NCBI RefSeq assembly: GCF_013423485.1
Contig: NZ_JABFFR010000027.1
Coordinates: forward strand, 62,001-126,000
Reading direction: 5' to 3'
DNA: 64,000 bases
Source: Azospirillum oleiclasticum
Lineage (GTDB): Bacteria; Pseudomonadota; Alphaproteobacteria; Azospirillales; Azospirillaceae
Below the pieces are notes generated by a model, which saw nothing but the letters and a program-made list of their open reading frames with translations, made no database searches and was not told the origin of the DNA. Shown piece after piece: positions 1 through 6,915 of this stretch; the stretch's first letter is position 1; each line of letters starts with the position of its first letter. The translations under genes were made by a program, and so were the position numbers.

Positions 1-55
1 GGGCCACGAAGATGACGAAGGAGACAAGGACCCAGAATTCGGCGGTGTAGAACAT
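1..55 (-). CDS. atpF: ATP synthase F0 subunit b, N-terminal fragment
   Basis: Only the first 18 codons lie in the window; the gene runs off the left edge. The peptide starts MFYTAEFWVLVSFVIFVA, a hydrophobic N-terminal membrane anchor as expected for the b subunit of the peripheral stalk. Its ATG shares one base with the TGA of the upstream b' gene, so translation is probably coupled. Having separate b and b' subunits is typical of alphaproteobacteria and phototrophs. Confidence 0.85.
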   Translation of the reverse strand, partial: MFYTAEFWVLVSFVIFVA

Positions 56-690
56 CAGCCGCGCTCCTCCATCACGGCGGCCACGGCCGCCTCGGCCTTG
101 GCCGGATCGCTGTCGACACCGGCGAGTCGGGCGGCGACGTCGCGGGCGATGTCCGCCGCGGCGGAGCGGACGTTGGCGACCGCGTCCTGCTTGGCGGCGA
201 GGATGCGGGCCTCGGCCTGGCGCAGCCGCTCGGCGACGTCGGCGGCCAGCTGCTGCTGCCGGGCGCTGTTCGCCGCATCGATCTCCGCCGACGCGCGGCC
301 GATCTCGGCCTGCGCCTTGGTGCGGGCCTCGGCGAGCGACTTCTCGACGCCGGCCATCACCGTCTCGGCCTCGTCCTTGAGGGCGCCGGCCTTGCCGAGG
401 TCGCGGGAGATGCGTTCCTGACGCTCCTCCAGCACCTCCGCGACGCGCGGCAGGGCCTTCTTGGAGAGCAGCCAGTAGAGCGTGATGAAGGTGACGGCGA
501 GCCAGAAGATCTGGGTCGGGAAGGTCGCCGGATTGAGCTGAGGCAGCCCGCCGCCGCCATGCTCGGCGCCGTGCGGCGCTTCGGCGGTCGCCGCGAGCGC
601 GCTGCCGGCGGTCACGGTGAGAGACGCGAGCGCAACGCCCGCGATGCCCGACCACCGGTGAGGCCGCACCAGGGCCAATAGGTTCGGCAT
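55..690 (-). CDS. atpG: ATP synthase F0 subunit b'
   Basis: Second b-type subunit of the peripheral stalk that joins F1 to the membrane sector. From the chosen ATG it is 211 residues: an N-terminal stretch resembling a signal or membrane segment, a transmembrane helix around PTQIFWLAVTFITLYWLL, then a long charged coiled coil rich in Ala, Glu, Lys and Arg (from about VAEVLEERQERI to the C-terminus). An open frame continues 26 codons upstream, but the ATG at 690 follows a GGGGGACC ribosome site and is preferred. Lies between atpE and atpF in the F0 operon. Confidence 0.9.
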   Translation of the reverse strand: MPNLLALVRPHRWSGIAGVALASLTVTAGSALAATAEAPHGAEHGGGGLPQLNPATFPTQIFWLAVTFITLYWLLSKKALPRVAEVLEERQERISRDLGKAGALKDEAETVMAGVEKSLAEARTKAQAEIGRASAEIDAANSARQQQLAADVAERLRQAEARILAAKQDAVANVRSAAADIARDVAARLAGVDSDPAKAEAAVAAVMEERG

Positions 691-840
691 GATCGGTCCC
701 CCAAAGGCATAAGAAAACGGCGCCGTCACCCGACCACCCTTTGGAAAAGCCGGCTCCGTGCTGGACACGGGGTACCGGCTTCCGCCGGTGGTCGAGGACC
801 GGCGCCGAATCGCAAACCGCGTATCGCGTCCGCGTCGGCC

Positions 841-1065
841 TTAGGCGAACAGGATCAGGAACGCGATCAGGAGCGCGAAGAGCGCCACCGCTTCCGTCAG
901 CGCGAAGCCCAGGATGCCGATCGGGAAAACCTTCGGCTGGACGGCCGGGTTGCGGGCGACCGAGCTGATCAGGTTGGCGAAGATGTTGCCGATGCCCAGA
1001 CCGACACCGGCCAGGGCGACCACCGCGAGACCGGCGCCGATGTACTTTGCGGCTTCAGCTTCCAT
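841..1065 (-). CDS. atpE: ATP synthase F0 subunit c
   Basis: Proteolipid of the rotor ring, 74 residues. It forms the usual helical hairpin: a Gly-rich first helix ([18 protein letters not shown]), the polar loop ARNPAVQPK, and a second helix carrying the ion-binding carboxylate Glu58 in [11 protein letters not shown]. Glu, with no extra ligands for sodium visible, fits a proton-driven enzyme. Sits between atpB and the b' gene; an AAGAGGAAGAGT ribosome site precedes the ATG. Confidence 0.96.
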   Translation of the reverse strand: MEAEAAKYIGAGLAVVALAGVGLGIGNIFANLISSVARNPAVQPKVFPIGILGFALTEAVALFALLIAFLILFA

Positions 1066-1132
1066 GATACTCTTCCTCTTCTTTCGATGATCGGTTTGTG
1101 AAGGGACGGGTGACGACGGGTCGCGGACGCTC

Positions 1133-1876
1133 TCAGTGCAGTTCGAGCGCGTCGCGGATGTAGAGGCAGGTCAGGATCGAGAACACATAGGCCTGCAGGA
1201 ACGCAACCAGGAACTCGAAGCCGGTCAGCGCGACGTTGAGCGCCAGCGGCACCAGTCCGACCGCGAAGCCGAGCGCGCCCAGCGCCGAACCCATGAGCAC
1301 CGTGAAGCCGGCGAACACCTTCAGCATCGTGTGGCCCGCCATCATATTGGCGAACAGTCGGATGGAGAGGCTGACCGGGCGCATCAGGTAGGAGATCACC
1401 TCGATCGGGATCAGGATCGGGGCGAGGAACATGGGCACGCCGTGCGGCATGAAGAAGGTGAAGAAGTGCATCCCGTGCTTCACCAGGGCCAGGATGGTCA
1501 CGAACACGAACACGGCGAAGGCCAGCGTGAAGGTGACGATGATGTGGCTGGTGAAGGTGAAGGTGTAGGGGATCATCCCGATCAGGTTCCCGAACAGCAC
1601 GAACATGAAGATCGCGAACACGAACGGGAAGTAGGGACGGGCGTCATGCCCCGCGTTGTCGCGCACGAGGTTGGCGACGAACTCGTAGAACATCTCGGCC
1701 ATCGACTGCAGCCGGCCGGGGACCAGCGCGCGGCGCTTCATCCCCTGGACCAGCAGCGCGTAGATCAGGCCGGCGGCCACCGCCATGAACAGCGACGAGT
1801 TGCTGAACGACACGTCGTAGCCGGCGATGACGATTTGGAGGATGGGATTGATCTGGAACTGGTGCAGCGGATCCAA
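1133..1876 (-). CDS. atpB: ATP synthase F0 subunit a
   Basis: Proton-channel subunit a, 247 residues from a TTG start giving [12 protein letters not shown]. The TTG is preceded by GAGGAACGACC. An in-frame extension runs 37 codons upstream, but it would overlap atpI and has no family-like sequence. The conserved Arg lies in [12 protein letters not shown] within helix 4/5, and the C-terminal half keeps the usual Glu and Gln positions in [15 protein letters not shown]. Several strongly hydrophobic helices are visible. Second gene of the F0 operon, 13 bases after atpI. Confidence 0.93.
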   Translation of the reverse strand: MDPLHQFQINPILQIVIAGYDVSFSNSSLFMAVAAGLIYALLVQGMKRRALVPGRLQSMAEMFYEFVANLVRDNAGHDARPYFPFVFAIFMFVLFGNLIGMIPYTFTFTSHIIVTFTLAFAVFVFVTILALVKHGMHFFTFFMPHGVPMFLAPILIPIEVISYLMRPVSLSIRLFANMMAGHTMLKVFAGFTVLMGSALGALGFAVGLVPLALNVALTGFEFLVAFLQAYVFSILTCLYIRDALELH

Positions 1877-1889
1877 GGTCGTTCCTCGC

Positions 1890-2261
1890 TCACAGTGCGT
1901 CGCCGCCGTCGGGGCGCCGGGGTTCGTTCTTATTGACCCGACCGTAGCCGGGGGCGAAGCCGAGCCCGGAAACGGCCCGGTAGACATTCAGTACCCCCGC
2001 CGCGGCGCCCAGGAAGAACATCCCGATCAGGCCCCAGGGCGAGGTGCCGAGCCAGCGGTCGATCAGATACCCACCGCCGACGCCAACGATCATGGCAGCC
2101 ACCAACTCCGCCCCGATGCGAAAGGCCACCCCGATCGGACCCTGGTTGGCCCGGTCGAGACGGGAGCCCTTGCCCGCGCTGCGGGCGAGTTCTCCCCCGC
2201 GCGCCTTTCTCAGCCGGGCTTCGAGCTCATCCAACGAATGAGGGGGCTTGTCCTCGGTCAT
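1890..2261 (-). CDS. atpI: ATP synthase assembly protein I
   Basis: Small membrane protein of the AtpI family, thought to help c-ring assembly or magnesium supply. It has 123 residues from the ATG at 2261 (MTEDKPPHSLDELEARL). A charged N-terminal helix is followed by two hydrophobic segments (ELVAAMIVGVGGGYLIDRW and WGLIGMFFLGAAAGVLNVYR). The DRW between the helices is typical of the family. First gene of the F0 operon, behind a clear sigma70 promoter. An upstream in-frame start at 2294 would add 11 residues and is less likely. Confidence 0.9.
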   Translation of the reverse strand: MTEDKPPHSLDELEARLRKARGGELARSAGKGSRLDRANQGPIGVAFRIGAELVAAMIVGVGGGYLIDRWLGTSPWGLIGMFFLGAAAGVLNVYRAVSGLGFAPGYGRVNKNEPRRPDGGDAL

Positions 2262-2308
2262 ACCGCTTCGGGTTCCCCGTCGGCTCGCCGCCACGCGAAA
2301 GCGGCGAG

Positions 2309-2337
2309 ACCATACGGGCGGGGCTCTACCCTGTCAA
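2309..2337 (-). promoter_or_regulatory. sigma70 promoter of the atpI-atpB-atpE-b'-b operon
   Basis: On the minus strand TTGACA (2337-2332) is followed after exactly 17 bases by TATGGT (2314-2309). Spacing and hexamers are near ideal for housekeeping sigma. The start would fall about 40 bases before the atpI ATG. Confidence 0.75.
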
Positions 2338-2370
2338 GCGGCAAAACCTCTCGCCCAAGTGCTTGAATAT

Positions 2371-2384
2371 GCTGGAATTCCAGC
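2371..2384. repeat. 14-bp perfect palindrome upstream of the atp promoter
   Basis: GCTGGAATTCCAGC is a perfect inverted repeat about 35 bases upstream of the atp -35 hexamer, between it and the end of the sco gene. It may be a dimer-binding operator or chance. No T-run follows, so it is not a terminator. Confidence 0.35.
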
Positions 2385-2445
2385 GTTGTCGCCGCGGTTG
2401 GCGGGGGCTGCGTCGCTTGGTCCCGCCGGCCGCGCATCGGGTTGG

Positions 2446-3051
2446 TCAGCCGGCCAAACGTTTTTTCAGGTCGTCGGCGATCGCCTCCGGCTTGGTCCCG
2501 GCGGGGTAGACGCCGCGGAACGAGCCGTCCGGACCCATCAGGTAGATGAAGGACGAATGGTCCATGGTGTAGTTCTCCGGACCTGCGTCCTTCACCGGCA
2601 CCTTGGCGTAATAGACGCGGTAGGCCTTCGCCACCGCGGCCACCTGCTCGGGCGTACCGGTCAGCCCGACCAGCCGTGGGTGGAACAGGCCCACATAGCC
2701 GGCCAGGTGTGGCACCGTGTCGCGCTCCGGATCGACCGAGACGAAGAGCGGCTGCACCTTGTCCGCCGCCGGGCCCATGGCGTCGAGCGCCTGGCTGATC
2801 ACCGACAGCTCGGTGGGGCAGACGTCCGGGCAGTAGGTGTAGCCGAAATAGATCAGCTCCCAGCGGCCGCGGTAGGTGGTGTCGGTGACCGTCTGGCCGG
2901 TGTGGTCGGTCAGGGTGAAGGGACCGCCCACCGCCGCACTGCCGGCGGAGGTCATGGTTTCGGCCATCCTCACCTGGTACCAGGCGATGCCCGCCGCGAT
3001 GGCGAGCCCCGCGACCGAGGCGAGGGCGATGCGGATGATGCGCGCTTTCAT
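2446..3051 (-). CDS. Sco1/SenC-family copper chaperone
   Basis: Thioredoxin-like membrane-anchored protein that delivers copper to, or reduces, the CuA site of cytochrome c oxidase. It has 201 residues with one N-terminal transmembrane helix (about 5-26), leaving the rest in the periplasm. The copper-binding set is complete: Cys74 and Cys78 in YTYCPDVCPT, and His165 in YTMDHSSF. The SVDPERD motif typical of Sco is also present. It stands alone between phoH and the atp operon; a weak TTGACC box lies upstream. The symbol (senC/sco1) is not fixed here. Confidence 0.92.
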   Translation of the reverse strand: MKARIIRIALASVAGLAIAAGIAWYQVRMAETMTSAGSAAVGGPFTLTDHTGQTVTDTTYRGRWELIYFGYTYCPDVCPTELSVISQALDAMGPAADKVQPLFVSVDPERDTVPHLAGYVGLFHPRLVGLTGTPEQVAAVAKAYRVYYAKVPVKDAGPENYTMDHSSFIYLMGPDGSFRGVYPAGTKPEAIADDLKKRLAG

Positions 3052-3096
3052 GCCGCAGTAGTGGGGGGTCGGGCGCGCGCGGTCAAGGGGGCGGAA

Positions 3097-3133
3097 CGTC
3101 GATGCCGGGACGGGCGCCGTCCCGGCATCGACG
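3097..3133 (-). terminator. long hairpin after phoH
   Basis: A perfect 17-bp inverted repeat (CGTCGATGCCGGGACGG and its complement) with a 3-base loop lies 9 bases after the phoH stop. There is no T-run, so termination would be through structure alone or Rho; it could also protect the mRNA 3' end. Confidence 0.5.
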
Positions 3134-3141
3134 CGGTGCGG

Positions 3142-3894
3142 CTACAGCACCGTCAGCATGCTGGCCACCAGCGGGTGGCGGACGATGTCGCGGTCGGTCA
3201 GGCGGACGACGGCGATGCCGTCCACCGCCTCCAGCCGCCGGGCGATGTCGGCGAGGCCGGAGAGGTTGTCGAGCAGGTCGGTCTGGTCCGGGTCGCCGGT
3301 CAGCACCATGGTGGAATGCCAGCCGAGCCGGGTCAGCAGCATCTTGATCTGCGCGTAGGTGCAGTTCTGCGCCTCGTCGATGACCACGAAGGCGTTGTTG
3401 AGGGTGCGACCGCGCATGAAGCCGACGGGGGCGATCTCGATGGTGCCCTCCGCCATCAGCGCGCGCAGCCGCTTGCCGCCGAGCCGGTCGGCCAACGCGT
3501 CGTAGAGCGGGCGCAGGAAGGGCGCCATCTTCTCGTGCATGTCGCCGGGCAGATAGCCGATGCTCTCCCCCGCCTCGACCGCCGGGCGGGACAGCACGAT
3601 GCGGTCGACGCGGCCGGCCTCCAGCGCCTCCACGGCCGAGGAGATGGCGAGGTAGGTCTTGCCGGTGCCCGCCGGCCCCAGAGCCACCACCATGTTGTGG
3701 TCGGCGATCGCCTCCATCAGCGTCTGCTGGTTGGGGCTCTGCGGCTTGACCTTCCGGACATAGCTCTGGTCGCGGCGGTCGTCCCCGCCCAGCGGATCCC
3801 AGCCGGCGGGATTGCCGGAGCGGGGGAACAGCGGGTGGACCTTGCCGTCCGGAACGGACGCGACGGCGCTGCCCTTGGGCTGGCGTTTGGCCAT
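3142..3894 (-). CDS. PhoH-like P-loop ATPase
   Basis: PhoH-family NTPase, often tied to RNA metabolism or stress; substrate not known. It has 250 residues from the ATG at 3894 (MAKRQPKGS), chosen because GAGGAGA sits just upstream. An open frame continues 90 codons further but crosses an intrinsic terminator and is rejected. Walker A is GPAGTGKT (73-80), Walker B is VIDEAQN (171-177), and the conserved TGDPDQTDL and SRPAVEAGE segments are present. It has no N-terminal KH-like region, so it is shorter than the roughly 330-residue ybeZ type. Its leader contains a terminator, which suggests conditional expression. Confidence 0.88.
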   Translation of the reverse strand: MAKRQPKGSAVASVPDGKVHPLFPRSGNPAGWDPLGGDDRRDQSYVRKVKPQSPNQQTLMEAIADHNMVVALGPAGTGKTYLAISSAVEALEAGRVDRIVLSRPAVEAGESIGYLPGDMHEKMAPFLRPLYDALADRLGGKRLRALMAEGTIEIAPVGFMRGRTLNNAFVVIDEAQNCTYAQIKMLLTRLGWHSTMVLTGDPDQTDLLDNLSGLADIARRLEAVDGIAVVRLTDRDIVRHPLVASMLTVL

Positions 3895-3939
3895 ATCGCT
3901 CTCCTCATGAAATGGGGATGGGCGCTGGTCACCGGGCAC

Positions 3940-3965
3940 AAAAAAACCTCCCGCAGGGGGAGGTT
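3940..3965 (-). terminator. intrinsic terminator inside the phoH leader (possible attenuator)
   Basis: On the minus strand AACCTCCCCCTGCGGGAGGTT folds into a stem with a 4-5 base loop, running straight into seven T residues. It lies 46-70 bases before the phoH start codon, downstream of a plausible phoH promoter. No other minus-strand gene lies upstream, so it would end either a roughly 150-base small RNA or an attenuated leader. Confidence 0.7.
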
Positions 3966-4116
3966 CGTGACGATCCGCGATGTCGGGAGCGGGCCGGCGT
4001 GCCGGTGCGGGGGAGCCATCCGTTGCCGGCCGCCGCGCGGGCGGGTCGGTGAGACGGGGGAAGACGGACTCAGCGTTCACGCCGGACCTCGCCGCGGGAT
4101 GGACCTCGTGACACTT

Positions 4117-4145
4117 AACATAAGCGGTCAACCCCGGCCCGTCAG
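4117..4145 (-). promoter_or_regulatory. possible phoH promoter
   Basis: Minus-strand CTGACG (4145-4140), 17-base spacer, TATGTT (4122-4117). Each hexamer matches consensus at about four of six positions. Transcription from here would give a leader of about 210 bases that passes through the terminator at 3940-3965. Confidence 0.35.
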
Positions 4146-4151
4146 CCGGAA

Positions 4152-4180
4152 TTGCGGTCGCCAAAAAAGATTAATACAAG
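4152..4180 (+). promoter_or_regulatory. possible promoter of the SHOCT-type gene
   Basis: TTGCGG (4152-4157), 17-base A-rich spacer, TACAAG (4175-4180), about 75 bases before the ATG at 4256. It would form a divergent pair with the possible phoH promoter. Confidence 0.35.
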
Positions 4181-4193
4181 ATGTTGTGGCTTT

Positions 4194-4237
4194 GCCGCAG
4201 TGGGAGCCGCAGTGGGGGGCCGCAGTGGGGGGCCGCA
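4194..4237. repeat. short tandem repeat (12-13 bp unit, three copies)
   Basis: The unit GCCGCAGTGGGGG occurs three times in a row, the first copy one base shorter, followed by a partial fourth GCCGCA. It lies in the 5' leader of the gene at 4256 and is a site where copy number could slip. Confidence 0.7.
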
Positions 4238-4255
4238 ACGACGATGGAGGCGGGC

Positions 4256-4498
4256 ATGGCGAAGAGGTTCACCACGGTGTGGGGGGACGGTGCCCGGCCA
4301 CCGGTGCGCGGCGTGGCGACGCGCCCGGCGGCGGCCGGCGCCGAGACCGACGCGGAGAGCGGCAGCGGCGACGACACGCTGCGCCAGTCGCTGCGGGCGC
4401 TGCGCGCCATGCGCGACCGCGGGCTGATGAGCGAGGAGGAGTACGAGCGCCACCGCGCGGACACCGTGGCGCGCGCCGGACGGCCGCAGCCGGGCTGA
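4256..4498 (+). CDS. small SHOCT-type domain protein
   Basis: 80-residue protein beginning MAKRFTTVWGDG; GGAGGCGG precedes the ATG. The N-terminal half is Ala, Pro and Gly rich and looks disordered. The C-terminal part (LRQSLRALRAMRDRGLMSEE, then EYERHRADTVAR) resembles the short C-terminal oligomerisation (SHOCT) domain, whose core is L..L..L...G.IseeEfe..K. No enzymatic motif. It stands alone between the phoH leader and minC; its role is unknown. Confidence 0.6.
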   Translation: MAKRFTTVWGDGARPPVRGVATRPAAAGAETDAESGSGDDTLRQSLRALRAMRDRGLMSEEEYERHRADTVARAGRPQPG

Positions 4499-4505
4499 AT
4501 TCCCT

Positions 4506-4534
4506 TTGCTCCATTCGTGCGGTTTCGGTACTAT
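4506..4534 (+). promoter_or_regulatory. possible promoter of minCDE
   Basis: TTGCTC (4506-4511), 17-base spacer, TACTAT (4529-4534). It is the best sigma70-like pair in the 291-base gap before minC and implies a leader of about 250 bases. Apart from this I see no gene in the gap; a 31-codon frame at 4604-4700 has no supporting features. Confidence 0.45.
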
Positions 4535-4789
4535 TTCTTGTGGGAGCGCTGCGATTCCGGCGCAAGACTTTGGAGGTACACCGTCCGATCAGGGCGGGAT
4601 ACCCATGACGGACGGATCCCGCCCGGCGCGGCATTCCGGACCATGGATATCACCCCGCCGGCCGTGCGAAGCTCTTGAACGGATCGGCGGCACCCTCTAG
4701 AAGGCGCACGGAGTCGGTTCGCCGCGGGAAGGCAGGGGGTTGGCCGTTCGGCCCGGCGGCAGGGCAGGCGATCGGCAGGAACAGTCAAG

Positions 4790-5542
4790 GTGGTGGCGGT
4801 GAACAGCGCCAGTCAGGTCGCCGAACGGGACGTGCCGTTCCAGTTGCGTGGGAACTCCTTCACCATGATGGTGCTGAAGGTGCTGGACCCCGCGTCTCCC
4901 AGCTTCTTCCCCCTGCTCGGCGGCAAGGTCCGCCAGGCGCCCAACTTCTTCCGGCACGCGCCCGTCGTGCTCGATTTCGAGGAGCTGGCCGGGCTTGAGG
5001 GCGGCTTCGACGTCGCCGCTTTCGCCCAGGGCGTGCGCGAGCACCATCTGCTCCCGGTCGGCTTCCAGGGCGGATCGCCCGCCGTGCAGCAGGCGGCACT
5101 CGCCGCCGGGCTGGTGCCGATGCCGGCCGGCCGCGCCGCCAAGCTGGAGGTGGCCCGCCCCGACGCGCGCAGCGCCGCCCCGCAGCCGGCGGCCCCGCCG
5201 CCCGAGCCGGCCTTCCGCCCGGCCCTGATGATCACCGAACCGATCCGCTCCGGTCAGCAGATCTATGCGGAGAAAACCGACCTGATCGTCACCGCCGCCG
5301 TCGGGCACGGGGCGGAGGTGCTGGCCGACGGCAACATCCACATCTACGGCCCGCTGCGCGGCCGGGCGCTGGCCGGCGTCTCGGGCGACGGCGCCGCGCG
5401 CATCTTCTGCCAGAGCCTGGAGGCGGAGCTGGTGTCGATCTCCGGCCTCTACCAGGTCAGCGAGGACATCGACAAGGCGGTGGTGAAGAAGGCGGTGCAG
5501 ATCCGCCTGAAGGACGGGTATCTGCAGATCGAGGCCATGTGA
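4790..5542 (+). CDS. minC: septum site-determining protein MinC
   Basis: Inhibitor of FtsZ assembly, recruited by MinD so that Z-rings do not form near the poles. It has 250 residues from a GTG start; further GTG codons at 4793 and 4799 are possible. The N-terminal FtsZ-inhibiting domain runs to about residue 115, followed by a Pro/Ala linker (AAPQPAAPPPEPAF). The C-terminal beta-helix that binds MinD has RSGQQIYA, GNIHIYGPLRGRALAG and GLYQVSEDI. First gene of minCDE. Confidence 0.95.
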   Translation: MVAVNSASQVAERDVPFQLRGNSFTMMVLKVLDPASPSFFPLLGGKVRQAPNFFRHAPVVLDFEELAGLEGGFDVAAFAQGVREHHLLPVGFQGGSPAVQQAALAAGLVPMPAGRAAKLEVARPDARSAAPQPAAPPPEPAFRPALMITEPIRSGQQIYAEKTDLIVTAAVGHGAEVLADGNIHIYGPLRGRALAGVSGDGAARIFCQSLEAELVSISGLYQVSEDIDKAVVKKAVQIRLKDGYLQIEAM

Positions 5543-5604
5543 CGGGCCACGGTCGGGCGTGTGCTGCGGTGTCGGGGAAACTCTAGGATAGTGGGAGACG
5601 CTCT

Positions 5605-6420
5605 TTGAGCAAGATCATCGTCATGACCTCCGGCAAGGGCGGCGTCGGCAAGACCACGTCGTCCGCCGCCTTTGCCACCGGGCTGGCCCTGCGCGGCTTC
5701 AAGACGGTGGTGATCGACTTCGACGTCGGCCTGCGCAACCTGGACCTCGTGATGGGCTGCGAGCGCCGGGTGGTGTTCGACTTCATCAACGTCATCAACG
5801 GTGAAGCGAAGCTGAACCAGGCGCTGATCAAGGACAAGCGGGTGGAGAACCTCTACATCCTCCCGACCTCGCAGACGCGTGACAAGGACGCGCTGACCAA
5901 AGACGGGGTGGACCGCATCCTGAAGGAGCTGGTCAAGGAGTTCGACTACGTCATCTGCGACAGCCCGGCGGGGATCGAGAAGGGCGCCCTGATGGCGCTG
6001 TACTTCGCCGATCACGCCATCATCGTGACCAACCCCGAAGTGTCGTCGGTGCGCGACAGCGACCGCATCCTGGGCGTGCTCAACGCCAAGTCGCGCCGCG
6101 CCGAGCAGGGGATGGAGCCGGTGACCCAGCAGCTCCTCCTCACCCGCTACGACCCGGAGCGGGTGGAGAAGGGCGAGATGCTGAAGGTAGATGACGTGCT
6201 GGAGATCCTGTCGATCAACCTGCTCGGCGTCATCCCGGAAAGCCAGGCGGTGCTGCGAGCCTCGAACATCGGCATGCCGGTCATCCTCGACGAGAAGTCC
6301 AACGCCGGCCAGGCCTATCTGGACGCGGTCGGGCGCTTCCTCGGTGAGGATGTCGAGCACCGCTTCGTGAAGCCCGAGAAGAAGGGGCTGTTCAACCGGC
6401 TCCTGCGGAGGAGCGCATGA
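5605..6420 (+). CDS. minD: septum site-determining ATPase MinD
   Basis: ParA/MinD-type ATPase that binds the membrane as an ATP dimer and carries MinC. It has 271 residues from a TTG start (TTG AGC AAG ATC) with GGGAGACG upstream. The deviant Walker A is SGKGGVGKTT near residues 9-18, Asp in VVIDFDVGLRNLDL follows, and the Walker B-like region is YVICDSPAGIE. The C-terminus KKGLFNRLLRRSA is the amphipathic membrane-targeting helix. The stop overlaps the minE start (ATGA). Confidence 0.97.
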   Translation: MSKIIVMTSGKGGVGKTTSSAAFATGLALRGFKTVVIDFDVGLRNLDLVMGCERRVVFDFINVINGEAKLNQALIKDKRVENLYILPTSQTRDKDALTKDGVDRILKELVKEFDYVICDSPAGIEKGALMALYFADHAIIVTNPEVSSVRDSDRILGVLNAKSRRAEQGMEPVTQQLLLTRYDPERVEKGEMLKVDDVLEILSINLLGVIPESQAVLRASNIGMPVILDEKSNAGQAYLDAVGRFLGEDVEHRFVKPEKKGLFNRLLRRSA

Positions 6421-6779
6421 GCATCTTCAACTTCTTCCGCTCCTCGGCCAAGACTCCGGCGACCCAGGCCAAGGAACGTCTGCAGATCGTCATGGCGCAC
6501 GAGCGCGTCGGACGCTCCGGGCCGGATTATCTGCCGATGCTCCAGCAGGAGCTGCTCGCGGTCATCGCCAAATATGTGGACATCGACCAGAACAAGGTCG
6601 AGGTGAAGCTGGACCGCGGCGGCGACTGTTCGACCCTGGAGGTCAACATCGAGCTGCCGCAGCCCGACCAGGAGCGCAAGCCCGACGGCAAACCGGCCAA
6701 CGCGGAATCCAAGCCGCCGCTGAAGCAGGCGGCGGCCGGCGGTGCCGCCCTGACCAAGGGCGGCATCAAGCGCCGCTGA
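6417..6779 (+). CDS. minE: cell division topological specificity factor MinE
   Basis: Stimulates MinD ATPase and gives the Min system its oscillation. It has 120 residues, compared with about 88 in Escherichia coli. The N-terminal membrane-targeting helix MSIFNFFR, the anti-MinCD region (ATQAKERLQIVMAHER) and the dimerisation domain (about 35-85) are all recognisable. The extra 30 or so C-terminal residues are Lys, Ala and Gly rich and probably unstructured. Overlaps minD by 4 bases. Confidence 0.95.
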   Translation: MSIFNFFRSSAKTPATQAKERLQIVMAHERVGRSGPDYLPMLQQELLAVIAKYVDIDQNKVEVKLDRGGDCSTLEVNIELPQPDQERKPDGKPANAESKPPLKQAAAGGAALTKGGIKRR

Positions 6780-6810
6780 CCGGCCCGTGCGGCGACGTGC
6801 CCGGCGGTGT

Positions 6811-6834
6811 GGCCGGAGCCCGCCCCCTCCGGCC
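6811..6834 (+). terminator. possible terminator after minE
   Basis: GGCCGGAG and CTCCGGCC pair around an 8-base loop, followed by GGGTTT, about 30 bases after the minE stop. The T-run is only three bases, so this is a weak candidate. Confidence 0.35.
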
Positions 6835-6915
6835 GGGTTTACGCCCGACCGCGCAGGCGGTATCTGTTGGTGAGCGCGCCGGGCGGTTTTTCGCGCGCCG
6901 ACAGGGGGGCAGGGC

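Noticed and set aside
2248-4608. 786-codon open frame on the plus strand
   Set aside because: It lies antisense to sco and phoH and has no family-like sequence; long empty frames are common at this GC content.
4604-4700. 31-codon frame in the minC leader
   Set aside because: No convincing ribosome site, composition or context.
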